Assembly: GCF_947179515.1 (NCBI RefSeq)
Contig: NC_067473.1
Location: 89,822,850-89,886,849 of the forward strand
DNA: 64,000 nt
Source: Apodemus sylvaticus
Lineage: Eukaryota; Chordata; Mammalia; Rodentia; Muridae
Direction: 5' to 3'
The translations under genes were made by a program, and so were the position numbers. Positions within the stretch are counted from its first letter, which is position 1. Each line of letters begins with the position of its first letter. The notes under the pieces were generated by a model. That model worked only from the letters and a program-made list of their open reading frames with translations, made no database searches and had not been told where the DNA came from. This document shows positions 12,120 to 24,969 of the stretch, piece after piece.

Positions 12120-12845
12120 GGACTTTGTTTCTTTAACAATGTTCTGTGCTCATATGCTACAATTTAAAACATATTGTGTGTCTTCCAGAATTATAGAAAA
12201 TCATTAGCATTTCAGATATATGTATTTTTAATAAACAATTTTTGTGGAGGATCAATGAAATAGTATTTATATGGAGGTCAGATAATGACTCTCAAGAGTT
12301 AGCTCTTGAGCTGATATGAGGAATGAACTCATATTGTCAGACATGCATGGCAAACACAATATGCTGAGTGTCTCAGCAGTTTGGGTGAATGAACTTTGAA
12401 GCTGGCTGTATGGATTTGAGATTGATTCCTTGAATTGTAAATGTTGTCATTGGAAATTTGATAGAGATAAAAGTCTGTCTGTAGACTGTATTATTACTTC
12501 ATCACAATATTAACCTTCAGAATCTTCTTTTTTGTAATTCTTTTTGTTCATTTAAGGTTTTTTGAGTTTTATTCTGACATGAATGAAAATATGAAAGTCC
12601 TTTATATATAATAAAGTTCAAAGTGTTGTTTCATTGAAAATGAATTTCAACATCTGGTAGATTGAGTCCTAACTATCTGTGAAGCTATTAAGAATGTAAT
12701 GGGTTTAATAATTCTATCCTTAGCATTACTTTAAATATGTGAAAGAGCATGAAAATGCTATTTGATTTTGTATGTTGATTTATATGTTTCTTTACTGAAT
12801 TTTTTGACAGATTCAAGGCAAATGAGTTTTTCTGAAGTTTTAGTA
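12120..12845. other. AT-rich DNA, nothing recognised
   Basis: No open frame of interest and no assignable repeat. Confidence 0.5.
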
Positions 12846-12849
12846 GAGA

Positions 12850-13310
12850 ATGCTGTTTTTCTCATTCAGAATTCTAATGTCCAATCATTCTTTCTTCAAA
12901 CAAAGATAATTCAATCTCTTCTTTTCCGATAAGTATTCCCTATAATTTTTTTCTCTTTCATTTTTTACTGTAACTGACTTCCAGCACTTTATAGACTGGA
13001 TAAATTGAATTCACAATTGTGTCTAATTTCTCATTTCAGAAATAATATTCTCAGGTTTTCCTCCTTTTCTGTATATTTGGCTTCAAGTTATAGGCTTATA
13101 GCCACAACCAGCCATTTTTTATGTTCAAGTATATTCCACCTCTTCAGGACTTTTGTCATAAATGGGCACTGAATTATATCAATAGATTTGTTTGCATCCA
13201 TTAAGAAAATGACATAGTTATTTGATGTATTCTACTACATTTATTTTCTGGTGTGTATTGAACTATCCTTTCTTTCCTAAAATGAAACTATTTATTTCAA
13301 AGTAGGCTAT
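12850..13310 (-). mobile_element. Ancient L1M-like ORF2 fragment (possible)
   Basis: The stretch around 13150-13300 reads as a decayed reverse complement of the ORF2 reverse-transcriptase region: 'gtcataaatgggcactgaatta', then 'tgcatccattaagaaaatgac', 'ttctactacattta' and 'gaactatcctttctttcc'. The same order is seen in the younger minus-strand copy at 47730-47880. The divergence suggests an element older than the Lx copies. The outer limits are guesses. Confidence 0.5.
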
Positions 13311-13405
13311 AATTAGTTAATATAAGTCTCATAGTTATTATCTCGCCTGTGAAAATGACTCTCTCTCTCAAAGCATCTGCTATATTGTTTATATATCCTT
13401 AGTTT

Positions 13406-13613
13406 AAGATCTATTTTACTTTTATTTATCCACTTTAGCACATGAGTTGAGCATGAGTCTGAAGAGGCTAAGAGAGGTCCTTGATCAGACCCCCTTAGAG
13501 CTGAGTTATTAATTGGGGTTATGAGCTGCCCAAGGTTGGTGCTGGGAAGCAAACTTTGATCCTTTCAAGGGCAGTAAATGTTCTTTAACATCTGAGCCAT
13601 TTCTCAAACTCCT
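13406..13613 (-). mobile_element. B3-type SINE
   Basis: Read on the minus strand, it begins with a tRNA-like head, 'gagaaatggctcagatgtt', followed by 'gcttcccagcacc' at the B-box position. A diverged B3-like body with a 'gggggtctgatc' segment follows, then an A-rich end. The frame at 13313-13552 covers part of it and is not a gene. Confidence 0.65.
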
Positions 13614-13614
13614 A

Positions 13615-15265
13615 TTGTTTGCATTTTCATTTCACTCTCAAAAATTTTTAATTTCCTCCTAATTTTTCCAAGCATTATCAATCACTTACACATGTGCCTT
13701 TTAGTCTCCTCCTTCATACTTTGTGAATTAGTTTGACTTGAAATCTGAATTGTTAAATATGTAATCAGCTTCAGCTCATTGTTAGATCCTGTCTGGCTTG
13801 AACATCATGTTCCATCATCATTCCAATCTTGAGACATCTTTGAATTTGTGGATTGTTTCCTATATTTTCTTCACTGCCTCTTTGTTTCTCCATGCTTTAT
13901 AGACGCCTTGTCTTCTATTATCTATTACCAATAATTCATATTATTCTTCTCCGAATATATTCTCTTCTTTGTTACCCTAAATCTTTTCATGTATGACCCC
14001 ATACATGAAACATTTATTCTGCCATCTTACCACACTCTAGCGTACATTTAATTTACCACCAACTATACTTCATTGAACTTAAGCAGAAAGAACAAAGGCT
14101 GTTGTTGAATACTGTATTTGTTTTGTCATGATTTTGTCCCATTGCACTGTGACCACACTTTAAAGTTATTTGGGTCCTGTTTTTTATCAGTCAAATATCT
14201 AATCAAAAGACAAACAACATATTTCCCCTATTTATGAATTTAGAAGTAGTTTATGCAAACTCTTGACTTGAAAAGTGTAATTAAGAGCTTAAAAAATCGA
14301 GTAATCAAACCTCAAGTCTCATATCCAGTTCAGTGAAATTTTTAGCAATTATTTTAAGAGATAAGCAGTCTGCTCTTCATTTCCTCACTTCTTTATTGGT
14401 TGTTTTTATTTGATGCCAGCTAGATCTCTCAGAGATGATTTTGGGTAAAATGCCACTTGCTTTTAATCATATTGATACTGAAACTTGTTGCTGATATTCC
14501 CTTGAAGATGGTTTTTCACTCATAGTCAATGCTTATTCCTTAGTATGACAAAGAATGCCGGAATTAGGAGAATTGGTCTGTAGGAATTACAGCATTGAGA
14601 GTCCTGAGTTTACGGTCCTATCATCTTCCAAATTATGTTATAAGATGTTTCTTTTACATTTTTCAATGCAAGTTCTCAAAAGTTCCTACATTTTAATTTA
14701 AATAGCTCCTTTAGACCTCTTGATTCAATAAATCATGTAATTATGTAAGTTACATTTTACACTTTAGCACACATTCTCTTTTTGCTCATTTACAGCTTCC
14801 CTTCCAGGCCTATCAAATATTTTGTGAATTCATTAAAAATTGAAACTGTATTAGGAAACATTGAAGAGAAATTAAAACAGCAAGAACAAAACTAAATCAA
14901 CAGCATGGGTTGAGTAGATTATGTGGAAACTGTTTTTACCCTGCCCTGTTAATTACTAGCCCTTCTCCATCACAGTATCTAATTTATTGAGTGCCTTCTT
15001 TTCTTCACTTCACCCAGTGACTTCACGACAGATCAAGGCATCAAACTATCCTAGTTCTTCTAAAAGAAACACCATCAATTTAATTTTAACATAAGGTATA
15101 GACTTCTATGTGGATTTCCAAGTGAATTTGTTCATCTGTCTATACAGGGTATAAGCTTATATATGGAAGCCAGGGATTGCAATTGAGTGTTTTCTGTGAC
15201 TATTCTCACTTTATATAATGAGAAGCAAGCTCTATCACTTGCAACCAGAACTTGGTGATTCAGCC
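13615..15265. other. AT-rich DNA, nothing firm
   Basis: Bases around 14100-14210 weakly resemble old L1 ORF2 in reverse orientation, but not well enough to annotate. No coding signal was seen. Confidence 0.45.
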
Positions 15266-15267
15266 AG

Positions 15268-15438
15268 TTTTGCTAGCCAGCTTGCTCCCAAAATCCCCAA
15301 TTTCTGCTTCCTGAGTTCTAGTATTACATGCAAGCTGTGATATCTGTTAGACTTTTACATCAGCACAGGATATTCAAACCCCAGCCCTTATAATTTTGAT
15401 GTAAGTACTTTTTCCACTGAGGTATTTCCCCAGTCCAA
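15268..15438 (-). mobile_element. B4-type SINE
   Basis: On the + strand, a B1-like part in reverse ('ttctgcttcctgagttctagtattaca') is followed by an ID/tRNA-like head in reverse ('ccactgaggtatttccccagtcc'). A B1-like half joined to an ID-like half is the structure of B4. Confidence 0.6.
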
Positions 15439-15504
15439 TAAGAGGGTTAACAAATATGTTAACATTTGCAGCTCAATTTTCTTTTTTTTCCTTTGATTTT
15501 AGAG

Positions 15505-15530
15505 CGTGTGTGTATATATATATATATAAA
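15505..15530. repeat. (TG)n(TA)n microsatellite
   Basis: A short TG run passes into a TA run. Confidence 0.85.
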
Positions 15531-15534
15531 ACTT

Positions 15535-16515
15535 TGGAAAGTGATATGGTTCCTGCTGGTACTTCAGATGATTTTTGAGAATATCAGGATTCCTCAATAG
15601 GGTAATATAGCATTTGATAGCATGGGTCATAGACAAGAGAACCAAAGATTAAAAATGAAGTTCATTGACCTTAAGTGATGTGATTTCCTTTAGCTGTAAG
15701 AGGAAAAGCATAATTACAAGAGGATTAATTGATTGTAAAACAAGATAATGTTTAAAGCAGAACAATAGTGCAGGAGAAATCTTTTCAATACAGACTATAC
15801 AGGGAATTTTTGATGGAGCTATGTATGTCATGATGCAGAAAAGAATTTAGAAGATGAGTGGGAATCTTGCCAGGACTATGGCAAAGGGATTATTTTAGAC
15901 ACTGAAAATGCAAAAATGTCAAGACATTATCTATTTAATAATCTTCATTGGCTTCACTAGAGACCACAGTGAAATGAGACCTCAACTTTGTAAAAGCTGG
16001 AAAAGAGCTTTTGAGTATACGGTATCGGCTTGGAGTCATTAGTTTATCTTCATTCTGATGTTGTTGAGACTGTTCAGTTTATTGGTTTAGTGCTGTAGTT
16101 CACAGCTATACACTAGAACAGCAGGAGCACTAGTGACATTGAGGGCAAGAGTGGCACAGATTTACGCTTTTGCTAAATCTTTATTGATGAAAATCTCATA
16201 TCACATCTTCTCTTTAAAAATTTTCAATCAAATACTCACTTGCAGTTCCAAAAAATGAAAACCTTCCTTCTGTTTAGTGTAGGCATTAAAGTAGATGCCA
16301 ATACAATAATTGTGAGAATGCAAGTAGTACCCAGCTCCCTTTTCCATTTTATTCTGAATTGGAAAAAAAATCATCTAACATGCTTACTTAAATGACAACA
16401 GAAATGTTTTAGTAAGTGATGCACATTATTAAATGTATATCCATTGGACAAAGGACAGAAAGTGATGAAGAATCATGTACAAGTAGAGCTTGAGTGAGTC
16501 TTCCTAAATCTCTTC
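15535..16515. other. AT-rich DNA, nothing recognised
   Basis: No domain-bearing frame and no assignable repeat. Confidence 0.5.
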
Positions 16516-16520
16516 ATTCA

Positions 16521-16722
16521 GTAGAGGAATGGCTCAGTGGTTAAGAATCCTTACTGCTCTTCCGGGGGTTCTAGGTTCAATTCAAAGAAGAAACATACTA
16601 ATTCACAACAATCTGTAACTCCAGTTACAGGGGATCTACTCTCTTCCTCTGGCCTCCAGAGGCACCAGGTATATTCATAGTAGACAGAGATATATGCAAG
16701 CAGAACACACAGATACACTTTG
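16521..16722 (+). mobile_element. B3-type SINE
   Basis: The tRNA-derived head 'aatggctcagtggttaag' and a B-box-like 'ggttcaattc' are followed by 'atctgtaactccagttacaggggatct', a B3 body feature, and a 'ctctggcctccagaggcacc' segment. The 3' end runs into an ACACA-containing stretch. Confidence 0.75.
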
Positions 16723-16739
16723 AAAAGTCCCTTTTTATT

Positions 16740-17440
16740 TTATTTTATTTCATTTTTTAAATTTTAATTGGTTATTTTCTTTATTTACATTCCAAATGTT
16801 TTCCCTTTTCCAGGTCTCCCTTTCAAAATCCCCTTATCCCATCCCTCCTCCCCCTACATTTATTTATGAGGGTTCCTCCCTACTCACCCACCCACTCCTT
16901 TCTTCCTGCCCTGGAATTCCCCTACACTGGGGCATCAAACATTCTCAGGCCCAAGGGCCACTTCTCCCATTGATGTCCAGCAAGGCCATCCTATGCCACA
17001 TATGTGGTCAGAGGCATGGGTCCCTCCATGTGTACTCTTTGGTTGGTGGTCCAGTCCCTGGGAGCTCCAGGGAGTCTGGCCAGTTGACACTGTTGCACCC
17101 CCCATGGGACTGCAAACCCCCTCAGCTTCTTCAGTCCCTTCTCCAACTCCCCAGTCAGGGATCTTGCTCTTGGTCCATTGGTTGGCTGTGAGCATCCACC
17201 TCTGTGTTTATCAGATCTGGAAGAGACTCTCAGGAGACAGCTATATCAGTCTCTGTTCAGCAAGCACTTCCTGGCATCCACAATAGTGAGCAAATTTAAT
17301 AACTGTATATGGGATGGATCCCAGGTGGGGCAGTATCTGGAGGGCCTTTCCTTCAGTCTCTGCTCCACACTTTATTTCCATATTTCCTCCAGTAAGTACT
17401 TTGTTCCCCCAAGCACTGAAGCATTCACATATTGCTGTCC
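16740..17440 (-). mobile_element. L1 3' UTR fragment
   Basis: The + strand starts T-rich, then has 'ttatttacattccaaatg', the reverse of the L1 terminal motif. It continues in reverse through the 3' UTR, including 'ccatgtgtactctttggttgg' and 'ctgggagctccagggagtctgg'. About 690 bases remain with no ORF2. The frames of 97-131 codons inside it are chance readings of the 3' UTR. Confidence 0.85.
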
Positions 17441-17534
17441 TTTCTTGGATTATTATTTCTTCTTTTTTTATGTTTTCTCTAATTTAAATATAATGATTTT
17501 GTTTTATCATATATATCATATTCTATTATGCTAA

Positions 17535-17556
17535 ATTATTATTATTATTATTATTC
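17535..17556. repeat. (ATT)n microsatellite
   Basis: Seven tandem ATT units. Confidence 0.9.
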
Positions 17557-18135
17557 CCTAGATGCCAATTTCTTCTCTAATAATTTAGCACACTCTAGAA
17601 TCTTATTAAAACTAATTTTAAAAAAACAAAAAATGGAAGTTATATACATATGTATCTAAAAAGAACAGTATATTACAGAAAAAGAAAAATAAGTGTAACC
17701 TTTGGAAATACAAAGAAGCAATGAAAATCAGGATGACAAATATCACATATAGCAATGTATTTCTATCTTAATTTAAATGTATAAGAATAAATAACATATA
17801 TGCATTGTATTTTCTAGAACCATGGAAGCTAGACTACAGGAAGAGGCTTTTAGATTAGAGCATACTCAAACTTTCATGAGTTTCATATCTTAAGTGTGTA
17901 GCATCTTCAACAATAGGAATTACCGTCACTCTCTGAAAGTTATCCAAGGGCAACAGCAGCCATCAATTTCTATTGTTTTAGGAATCATTTCGACTATACT
18001 GCCCATCCATTCTAAGAGATTTCTTGTACATGATCCTTGGGGTTTTGTAAGTCTATGAATTCTGTGGAATTCTATATTATTCTTTCAAATGTGGTTTTTG
18101 AGCTATATCCATAGTCTGTTGATCCTCACAGCAGC
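17557..18135. other. AT-rich DNA, nothing recognised
   Basis: No coding signal and no assignable repeat. Confidence 0.5.
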
Positions 18136-18139
18136 AATG

Positions 18140-18228
18140 TAAGGGAGGATGGGATACAGGGTTTCCAGAGGGGAAATGGGAAAGGGGATAACATTTGAAA
18201 TATAAATAAATAAAATATCCAATAAAAA
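18140..18228 (+). mobile_element. L1 3' end fragment
   Basis: Only the terminal 90 bases remain: a G-rich stretch, 'gaaatgggaaaggggataac', 'atttgaaatataaataaa' and an A-rich tail. Confidence 0.8.
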
Positions 18229-18229
18229 C

Positions 18230-18755
18230 AAAGTGACTAGAGTCCTGGTGAGAGGAATGTCTGAGGCCCAGGGAGAGGCTGTTCAGATACAGGAGACTGG
18301 AAAAAGTTTAGAGTATGGTGAGAGGAAGGAAGGATTCATGGCCCATGTACTCCTAAATGGAGTTGAAGCTTTCAGCCTTGTGTCTTTATTTCTAAACAGT
18401 GCCACTCTTTTGAGAGGCACGTGCTACTCCCACTATTTTTGGTTACCTGTTTTCTATTATGTGTGAAGACACTTGCCTAATGTACTTGAGAAACGTTAAC
18501 TTCCAAAAACATTTGATGCTATATTGAGCCTTAATAATCAGTTCAGGATACTAATCATCAAAGAGACTCTCCCTTTGAACACATTTGCTTTAACATGATT
18601 TTGTATTCTGTATCTGAAAAACATTTATATTTATAAATGCCAATAAAAGCCATTTTAATTAAATGAAACCATAAGACATCTCTTGCATTGGATTTGATTT
18701 ATAAGAGGGAAAGTTGGAACAGCAGGTATTGGATCAGAGGGACCTTTCAGATGTG
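18230..18755. other. AT-rich DNA, nothing recognised
   Basis: The 77-codon frame at 18233-18466 has no recognisable domain. Confidence 0.5.
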
Positions 18756-18756
18756 A

Positions 18757-18932
18757 TAACTGGCCAATGAACTTAAGGGATCTTCCTGGCTCCTGCACTC
18801 TAAGACTCCAATGCTGGCATCATAGGTGTGTCCCATACATGGTTTATCATGTCTGTGTCAGAGATCCAAACTCAGGTCCCCAGGCTTGCCCAGCAGGCAC
18901 ATTGCTCAATGAGCCGTCTCTTTCCAGCCAAG
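18757..18932 (-). mobile_element. B4-like SINE
   Basis: The + strand reads a B1-like reverse segment ('ctccaatgctggcatcataggtgtg') and then a tRNA-like head in reverse ('cattgctcaatgagccgtctctttccagcc'). This arrangement fits B4 on the minus strand, moderately diverged. Confidence 0.6.
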
Positions 18933-19616
18933 TTTTCAAGATTAGTTTGGCCTTGTTAGGGCCTTTCTGGTTACAAACCAAATTTAGGATTACGGTTTTC
19001 TATTTTCACAATAAAATGTCACGAGAACTTTTATAAGCTGGCATTGAATCTATAGACCACGGTGGGTTATATTGACACTTAAACAATAATAATTCTTTGA
19101 AGCATGAATAAGTGATAAGTCTGTGTCAATTTTCATGTTCTTCAATTTCCATACCAGTCTTTCACTTTTTACTTCCTTGGTTTAATATATGCCCAAGTGT
19201 TTTATTTTGTAGCTATTATAGATAGAAATACTTGTTAGATTATTTACTCGAGTTTTGTTAACATATAATTGTGCCAAGTTTAAGATACTGAAGATTTCCA
19301 TATACTAAATATGTTATTATTGAAAAATATTTATATATATTATCTTATTTAAATATGAGAATGACTCAACACTTTTCCTCTTTTAGTGGATGAAACTGTG
19401 ATACTCAAAGATTGAAAAGGTCACTTGCAACCATACAGCCGTTAATGTCTTGAAGTATTTTGAAATAAAATTTCTGATCTAACCTGCTTCACCATTAAGA
19501 GAATAAAAAGAAAGATCATTTGCTAATTGAAAATAAAATAGTATATCCTAACTTATGTATGACATTTAAATTTAGAAAAAAATCAAAATACTTTTCTAAA
19601 TATAGTATTTGAAAAA

Positions 19617-19652
19617 AATATATATATATATATTGTGTGTGTGTGTGTGTGC
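19617..19652. repeat. (TA)n(TG)n microsatellite
   Basis: A TA run is followed by a TG run. Confidence 0.9.
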
Positions 19653-19687
19653 ACAATTGCGTTTGATACAGCTGTTGCATAACACAG

Positions 19688-19832
19688 ACTGGTCTTAAAC
19701 TATGTAGCCAAACTAGCTTGTTAGGTTTGGGCTAAAGTTTCATCTAGCCCAGGCTTCCCTCAAACTTAACTACGTAGCTGAGAGTAACCAAGGAATTGAA
19801 ATTACAGATAGATTTGTCCATGCCAGCTTTTT
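19688..19832 (-). mobile_element. Old B1-family SINE (B1F/PB1D-like)
   Basis: The + strand has 'agactggtcttaaactatgtag', then 'tctagcccaggcttccctcaaactta' and a 'gaattgaaattacag' segment. This is the reverse of a 7SL-derived monomer. It is strongly diverged, so an early B1 form is likely. Confidence 0.6.
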
Positions 19833-19834
19833 AT

Positions 19835-20505
19835 TGTTATCACTTGTTCTTAACAATGTTGTTGTTAATGTTATTTAATAAAATTAATTCTCTGTTCCTT
19901 CGTCACATTTTGTTTCAGTAAAAATAAATAAAGAAGTAAACATACAAATAAAACCAAATTCTGATCCTCCAGCTTCTATAGTCAAACTGCTACATCCACA
20001 CATGTGTAGACCGACTTTCAAACCATGTTATTAGATAATTAAAACTGTCACATAATACATTGATTTAATTGGATTCAAATATGGATGCTGAAATGTAGTA
20101 TGAAATGAAGAAATCTTAGCAATACATTGATAAAAATCTTAGAAATAGGAACACTTTCTCCATTTCTAATTTGTTAGACTAACAAAGCTTATATAATATT
20201 TTCTTTTTGAAAATGGTATGTTATGAATCACACTAAACGACAGACAATTGCTTACATATAATACCATCATGGAAGAAAACTTGTAAAAGCATAGATAGCT
20301 CTACTGTGAGGTGTCATCAGGGGAGTATGGTGTGCATTGTGATCATTATTAAAAAATCTATCATAAAATACTTTTAGGTATTGAAGAAAAATTTTCCTCT
20401 TTTTATGTTATATTTTATCATGCGGAATTGTAAAAGAATTTTGTACAAATTTCACATCAAACTTACATGAGTTTTTACACTAGTACTATTTATAATTCCT
20501 AAAAA
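19835..20505. other. AT-rich DNA, nothing recognised
   Basis: No coding signal and no assignable repeat. Confidence 0.5.
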
Positions 20506-20511
20506 TTAGCA

Positions 20512-21490
20512 ATGGCAAATAATATCATTCATATGTTTATAATAGCCAAAAGCTGGAAAGAAAGCAGATGTGCATCAACAGAGGAATGGATACAGACAAT
20601 GTGGTACATTTACACAATGGAGTACTACTCAGCTATTAAAAACAGTGAATTCATGAAATTCTTAGGCAAATGCAGGGATGATAGAAAATATCATCCTGAA
20701 CAAGGTAACCCAATCACAAAAGAACACATATGGTATGTGCTCACTGATAAGTGGATATGAGCCCAGAAGCATGAAATACCCAAGACACATTCACAGATCA
20801 AATGAAGCTCAAGAAGAACAAAGTATGGATACGCACTCTGGCCCTGCTTAGAAGGGGGAACAAAATATCCACAAAAGGAGATACAGAGACAAGGTTTGGA
20901 ACACAGACTGGGAGAAAGACCATCCAGAGACTGTCCCACCTAGGTATCCATCCCATATACATTTATAAAACCCATACACTATTCTCGTTGCTAACAAGTG
21001 CTACCTGACCAGAGCCTGATATAGCTGTCATCTGGGAGGCTGCCTGCCAGTGCATGACAAATACAGAGGGGGACAGTCTCAGCCAGCCATTGAACTGAGC
21101 ACAGGGTCCCCAGTGGAAGAACTAGAGAAAGGAACCAAGGAGTTGAAGGGGTTTGAAGTGCCTTAGGAGGAACACTATGAGCCACCCAGTATGCCCAGTG
21201 CTCCCAGGGAATAAGCCATCAACCAAAGAATACATATGGAGGGATCCCTGGTTCCAGATGCATGTGCAACAAAGGATGGCCTTGTTGGACATCAAAGGGA
21301 GGGGAGGCCCTTGGTCCTAAGAAGGCTTGATGCCTCAGTATAGGCAAATATCAGGATAAGGAAGAGGGAGTGGGTGGATTGGTGAACATGGGAGGGTGGT
21401 AGGTTAGGGAATTTTTCAGGGAAAAACCAGGAAAGGGGAAAACATTCGAAATGTCAACACAGAATATATCTAATTTAATTTAAAAAAAAC
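20512..21490 (+). mobile_element. L1 (Lx-type) 3' fragment with ORF2 C-terminal tail
   Basis: 20512-20760 keeps an open frame for the last 82 residues of ORF2, including the 'MWYIYTMEYYSAIKN' block typical of the L1 C-terminus, and ends at its natural stop. The 3' UTR follows to 'gaaaacattcgaaatgtcaac' and an A/T tail. The element is truncated just upstream of 20512. Confidence 0.85.
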
Positions 21491-21494
21491 CAAG

Positions 21495-24415
21495 TTAATA
21501 CATCATAGAATATAAATACAGTTGATCACTTTGACCATAAGAAACAAAAACAAAATTTAAATTAAACATTGGAAGGCTCTCAAGCATGTCACAGGTGAAT
21601 AATATAACATATTGAAACTTTATCCTCCATATCATTGTTTATGTAAATCAGGAAAAAGGAAAAATATAGAAACTAAGAACAAATAAATGACCATTGGAAG
21701 ACACATGCAAAGTGGCTGTGACTGTTACTGGTGACTGTAATGTTCTCACAGTTTGGCCTCTTACCCAAAGACTTGAAAATCAGGGCTCATATAGATGTGC
21801 AAAAGAATCAAGGGAATGTGATTTGAAGAGAAACAGTTGTTCAGGTTAAAGAGTATTGCTGGTAATGATCAATTTGTAACTGTTTCTGTTCAAAGACTTG
21901 TCAATGTGCTCCCTTATTCAGTTTGAGGAAAGTCAAGATCCAATCTGGCCTGAACTGGTTTGGGATGCCCTGCTTAATAAAGCAAAACTCTTGTTCTCAA
22001 GTAGTCTAGTAATAAACCTTTCTGAAGAATCCCTATTTACCAATTATGCCTATGCATAATTGGCAACATATATGATTAAAATTAAATGTACTTTGGAATG
22101 TGATATTCACAATAGAGAAATTATTATATAACAATCTACTACTGAAAATAGTTATCCAAACTATTCCCCTTACTAGACAAACTCTCCTTCTCTTACGCCC
22201 ATAAAAAAATACCACAGGATACCCTGAGTCCCTTATTATTGTGGTCCTCTATCAACATTAAACACATTTTTGTTAGTAGTGCCTCAGGCAATAGAAAAAA
22301 ATTCAGCATAGTACATTTGATTTGGTAAGCTGTAATTGATTTTTGCTTTTGTTTTTTTTAATGTGGCACTACTTTTTCAAATGTTAAGATACCTAGCATT
22401 TCAATTGCTAACCTTTCTAAACATCACTGTCTGTAACATTATAATCTAAATATAAAATCAAGTTATTTCATTTCAAATACCTACACAGACACATCTTTGA
22501 AGATTCAGCTTCCAGTGACCTAGTTTTAACATATCACTGTCTGGCTCACTGTAGCTTTTCCAAATCCTATTCCTGTGCTTACTGAGGCAGAGACAGTATG
22601 CTCGATTGTGTCAGTTCATAGCTGAATACGTTTAATATGGGAATCCATGCATTCTCCTCACCGTTTATCTCTCTCTCTTCCTCTGCGGCAGATGAGCATA
22701 ATGTACATATCTATTTTAGCTATTTCTTAGGTGTCATAGTCCTTTGAGCTACATTCTGATTTCAATATATATTGTAATTATTTTAGAAGAAAACTTAAAA
22801 TTGTAGTTCTCAAGAAATTATTTTAAAATGAAATTGAAAGCATTAGCATTCATATAAATATACCATATTTATCAATATAGATTTGGGTATGAATATGATA
22901 GTATAATATACATAATACATTATGAGTTATCCTCTAATAGGAATATATGCTTGAAACAGTATATTCTTAATATATGTGTTTCATGAAATCTATTTGATCA
23001 AGAATCTACATAACGATGTCAATGAAATGTGATCAACTACTGCCTTCCATCAAGTTCCACAGGGCCAAGTTCCTATGGTACTGCATGTGCAACACCTCTA
23101 GTTTATATTTCAGTCACCTCTTACTCAGACAGTTCACATATCTTCAACTGTTCTGTTTTTCATATGCTATATAAGCATGTACTAAATCTTAATATGTAAA
23201 TTATTTATTAGTGTTAAGCCAAGGAAGCTTTGCAGTGGAGCTTTTGGAAATATTATTGGTTTTAATCTTCTAACAGGTGGATCTTCATACTTAAGCTTAT
23301 TACTGAAAAGTCACTCTTGGTATCCTTCCCACTTATCACTCATTATCCCGTGGTGAAATGCTGTAATGGCATGACTTGCACATCTTAATGAATGACTCAT
23401 GCATGCATTGATCAGAGGAAACTTGATCTGTGCCTTAGATATCATTATAAACCTTGCCAGTGACTTGACTTGAAACTTCTTGAATAGCATAAAGTTTTAT
23501 GATCATATTCCCATCAGAGACACTTTGGTTGACAACTCTTAGCATATCTCCTTGATAGTTAATCTGAATATATTCCTTAGAGTCTGGATTTCCAGTGGAA
23601 AAGTATCAAATGGTTTTTGCTTGCAAGCTGAAGACACACATCCGTTATATTTTTGAGGAAATTACATACTTGGACACATTTCAGATATTGAATTTAACTC
23701 ATTTACCCACTTGATTATTTCTGTGTCACCTTTACAGATATTTTCTTATTTTCTTCTCAACTACCAGACAGGGTTCCAGATTAGGAAATAACTTCTTCCC
23801 CTTACTGGAGTTTGCTGGAGATGCTAACTCTGGGAGGAAGCACCTACAGCAGTATCTTCTAAGGCTATGCTCCTAGTGTTGAAAACTTCTTTGATTTTGT
23901 AAGAATTCCCAATTCCCTTTTGAGTCAGAAATCATAAAGAAGAGGTCAGATGTTATATAAATCAGGTTGAAAGGTTATGCAATATAGAGTATATGTAACT
24001 ATTATTGATCAATACTGATTTTAGCGGAAGTGGGATTCAAGTATATAGCTTCAGTTATGATCATGGCTCCATTTAATGAGCCAGTTGTAGCTAAGTCTAT
24101 AGAAGCTATGGAAGCAATTTCATATGGACTAAGAAATCCAGAAGTGACAGAGGACCTGCTATTATTATTTCTTCTAAAGTGTATTAGTGTATACTAAACC
24201 ATACAATTAGTTATATACTTTCTTCAGAGTGTGACATTCAAATAAATATTTATATGTTTTTTGAGTTGTGACACATTAACTGGATGAGCCAGTTAATACA
24301 TATGTAGTGTATATTGTGACTGTATTCACTATTTTAATATTTTCTTCTTTAGTAGGAAAAAACTAACCAAAACTGGGGATCATATTCATTATCAAGAAAT
24401 CAGGAGAACCAGGAG
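21495..24415. other. AT-rich DNA, nothing recognised
   Basis: No exon-like or domain-bearing frame was seen. A stretch near 21900-22030 has two AATAAA-type motifs and could be the end of an old LTR, but I cannot assign it. Confidence 0.45.
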
Positions 24416-24424
24416 ATATGTGTT

Positions 24425-24835
24425 GAATGAAGGGTTTGCTATGCAAATTTGGGACTTCAGTGCACATCCATAGAACCCATGTATTGGCAAGTACAGTACC
24501 AATTAGTCATATTCCTGGTCTCCCATAGAACCCAGGTAAAAGAAAAGTTATGGAAATTGTGAAATTCCAAATTTCAATAGAAAATAGCAGAGAATTCTGG
24601 GTCACTCTAGCTATCTAGACTAGCTGAAGCTGGCTAGCTCTCAGTTCAGTGAAAGTCCCTGACTTTAATAAAGCAGTTATTAGTGAGGAGATGAGGAAGC
24701 CACAGGCAGTTAGTCTCCAGGTTCTTGGACAAGTATTTACATGTGCATGTACTTCTTCATCCATCTGGGCCAACAGGAATGCAATTTCCCATACACATGA
24801 ACACACACATGCACACAAACACACACACACCACTC
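24425..24835 (+). mobile_element. B4-like SINE with CA-rich tail
   Basis: A 'tttgctatgcaaatttgggac' head region is followed further on by 'ctagctgaagctggctagctctc' and 'cagttcagtgaaagtccctgac', which resemble the B4 body. It ends in a CACACA-rich tail (24790-24832). It is diverged and longer than a standard B4, so an internal insertion is likely. Confidence 0.45.
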
Positions 24836-24969
24836 ATATATACAAAACCAATCCAACCAGCCAATCAATGAACCCAATAACCAAACAACCAAATAAACAT
24901 ACAAAGAACAGAAAACTGGGAAATCATACATCTGGTTGTAAGTGATTGTTTTCTGATGTTGCCACAACA

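Noticed and set aside
16796..17534. Cluster of frames of 86-131 codons, Pro/Ser rich
   Set aside because: They lie inside a reversed L1 3' UTR, which is non-coding. C-rich complements of the G-rich tract give Pro/Ser frames.
21900..22030. Possible LTR end with two AATAAA-type motifs
   Set aside because: AATAAA is frequent in AT-rich DNA. No LTR ends, partner LTR or primer-binding site could be seen.
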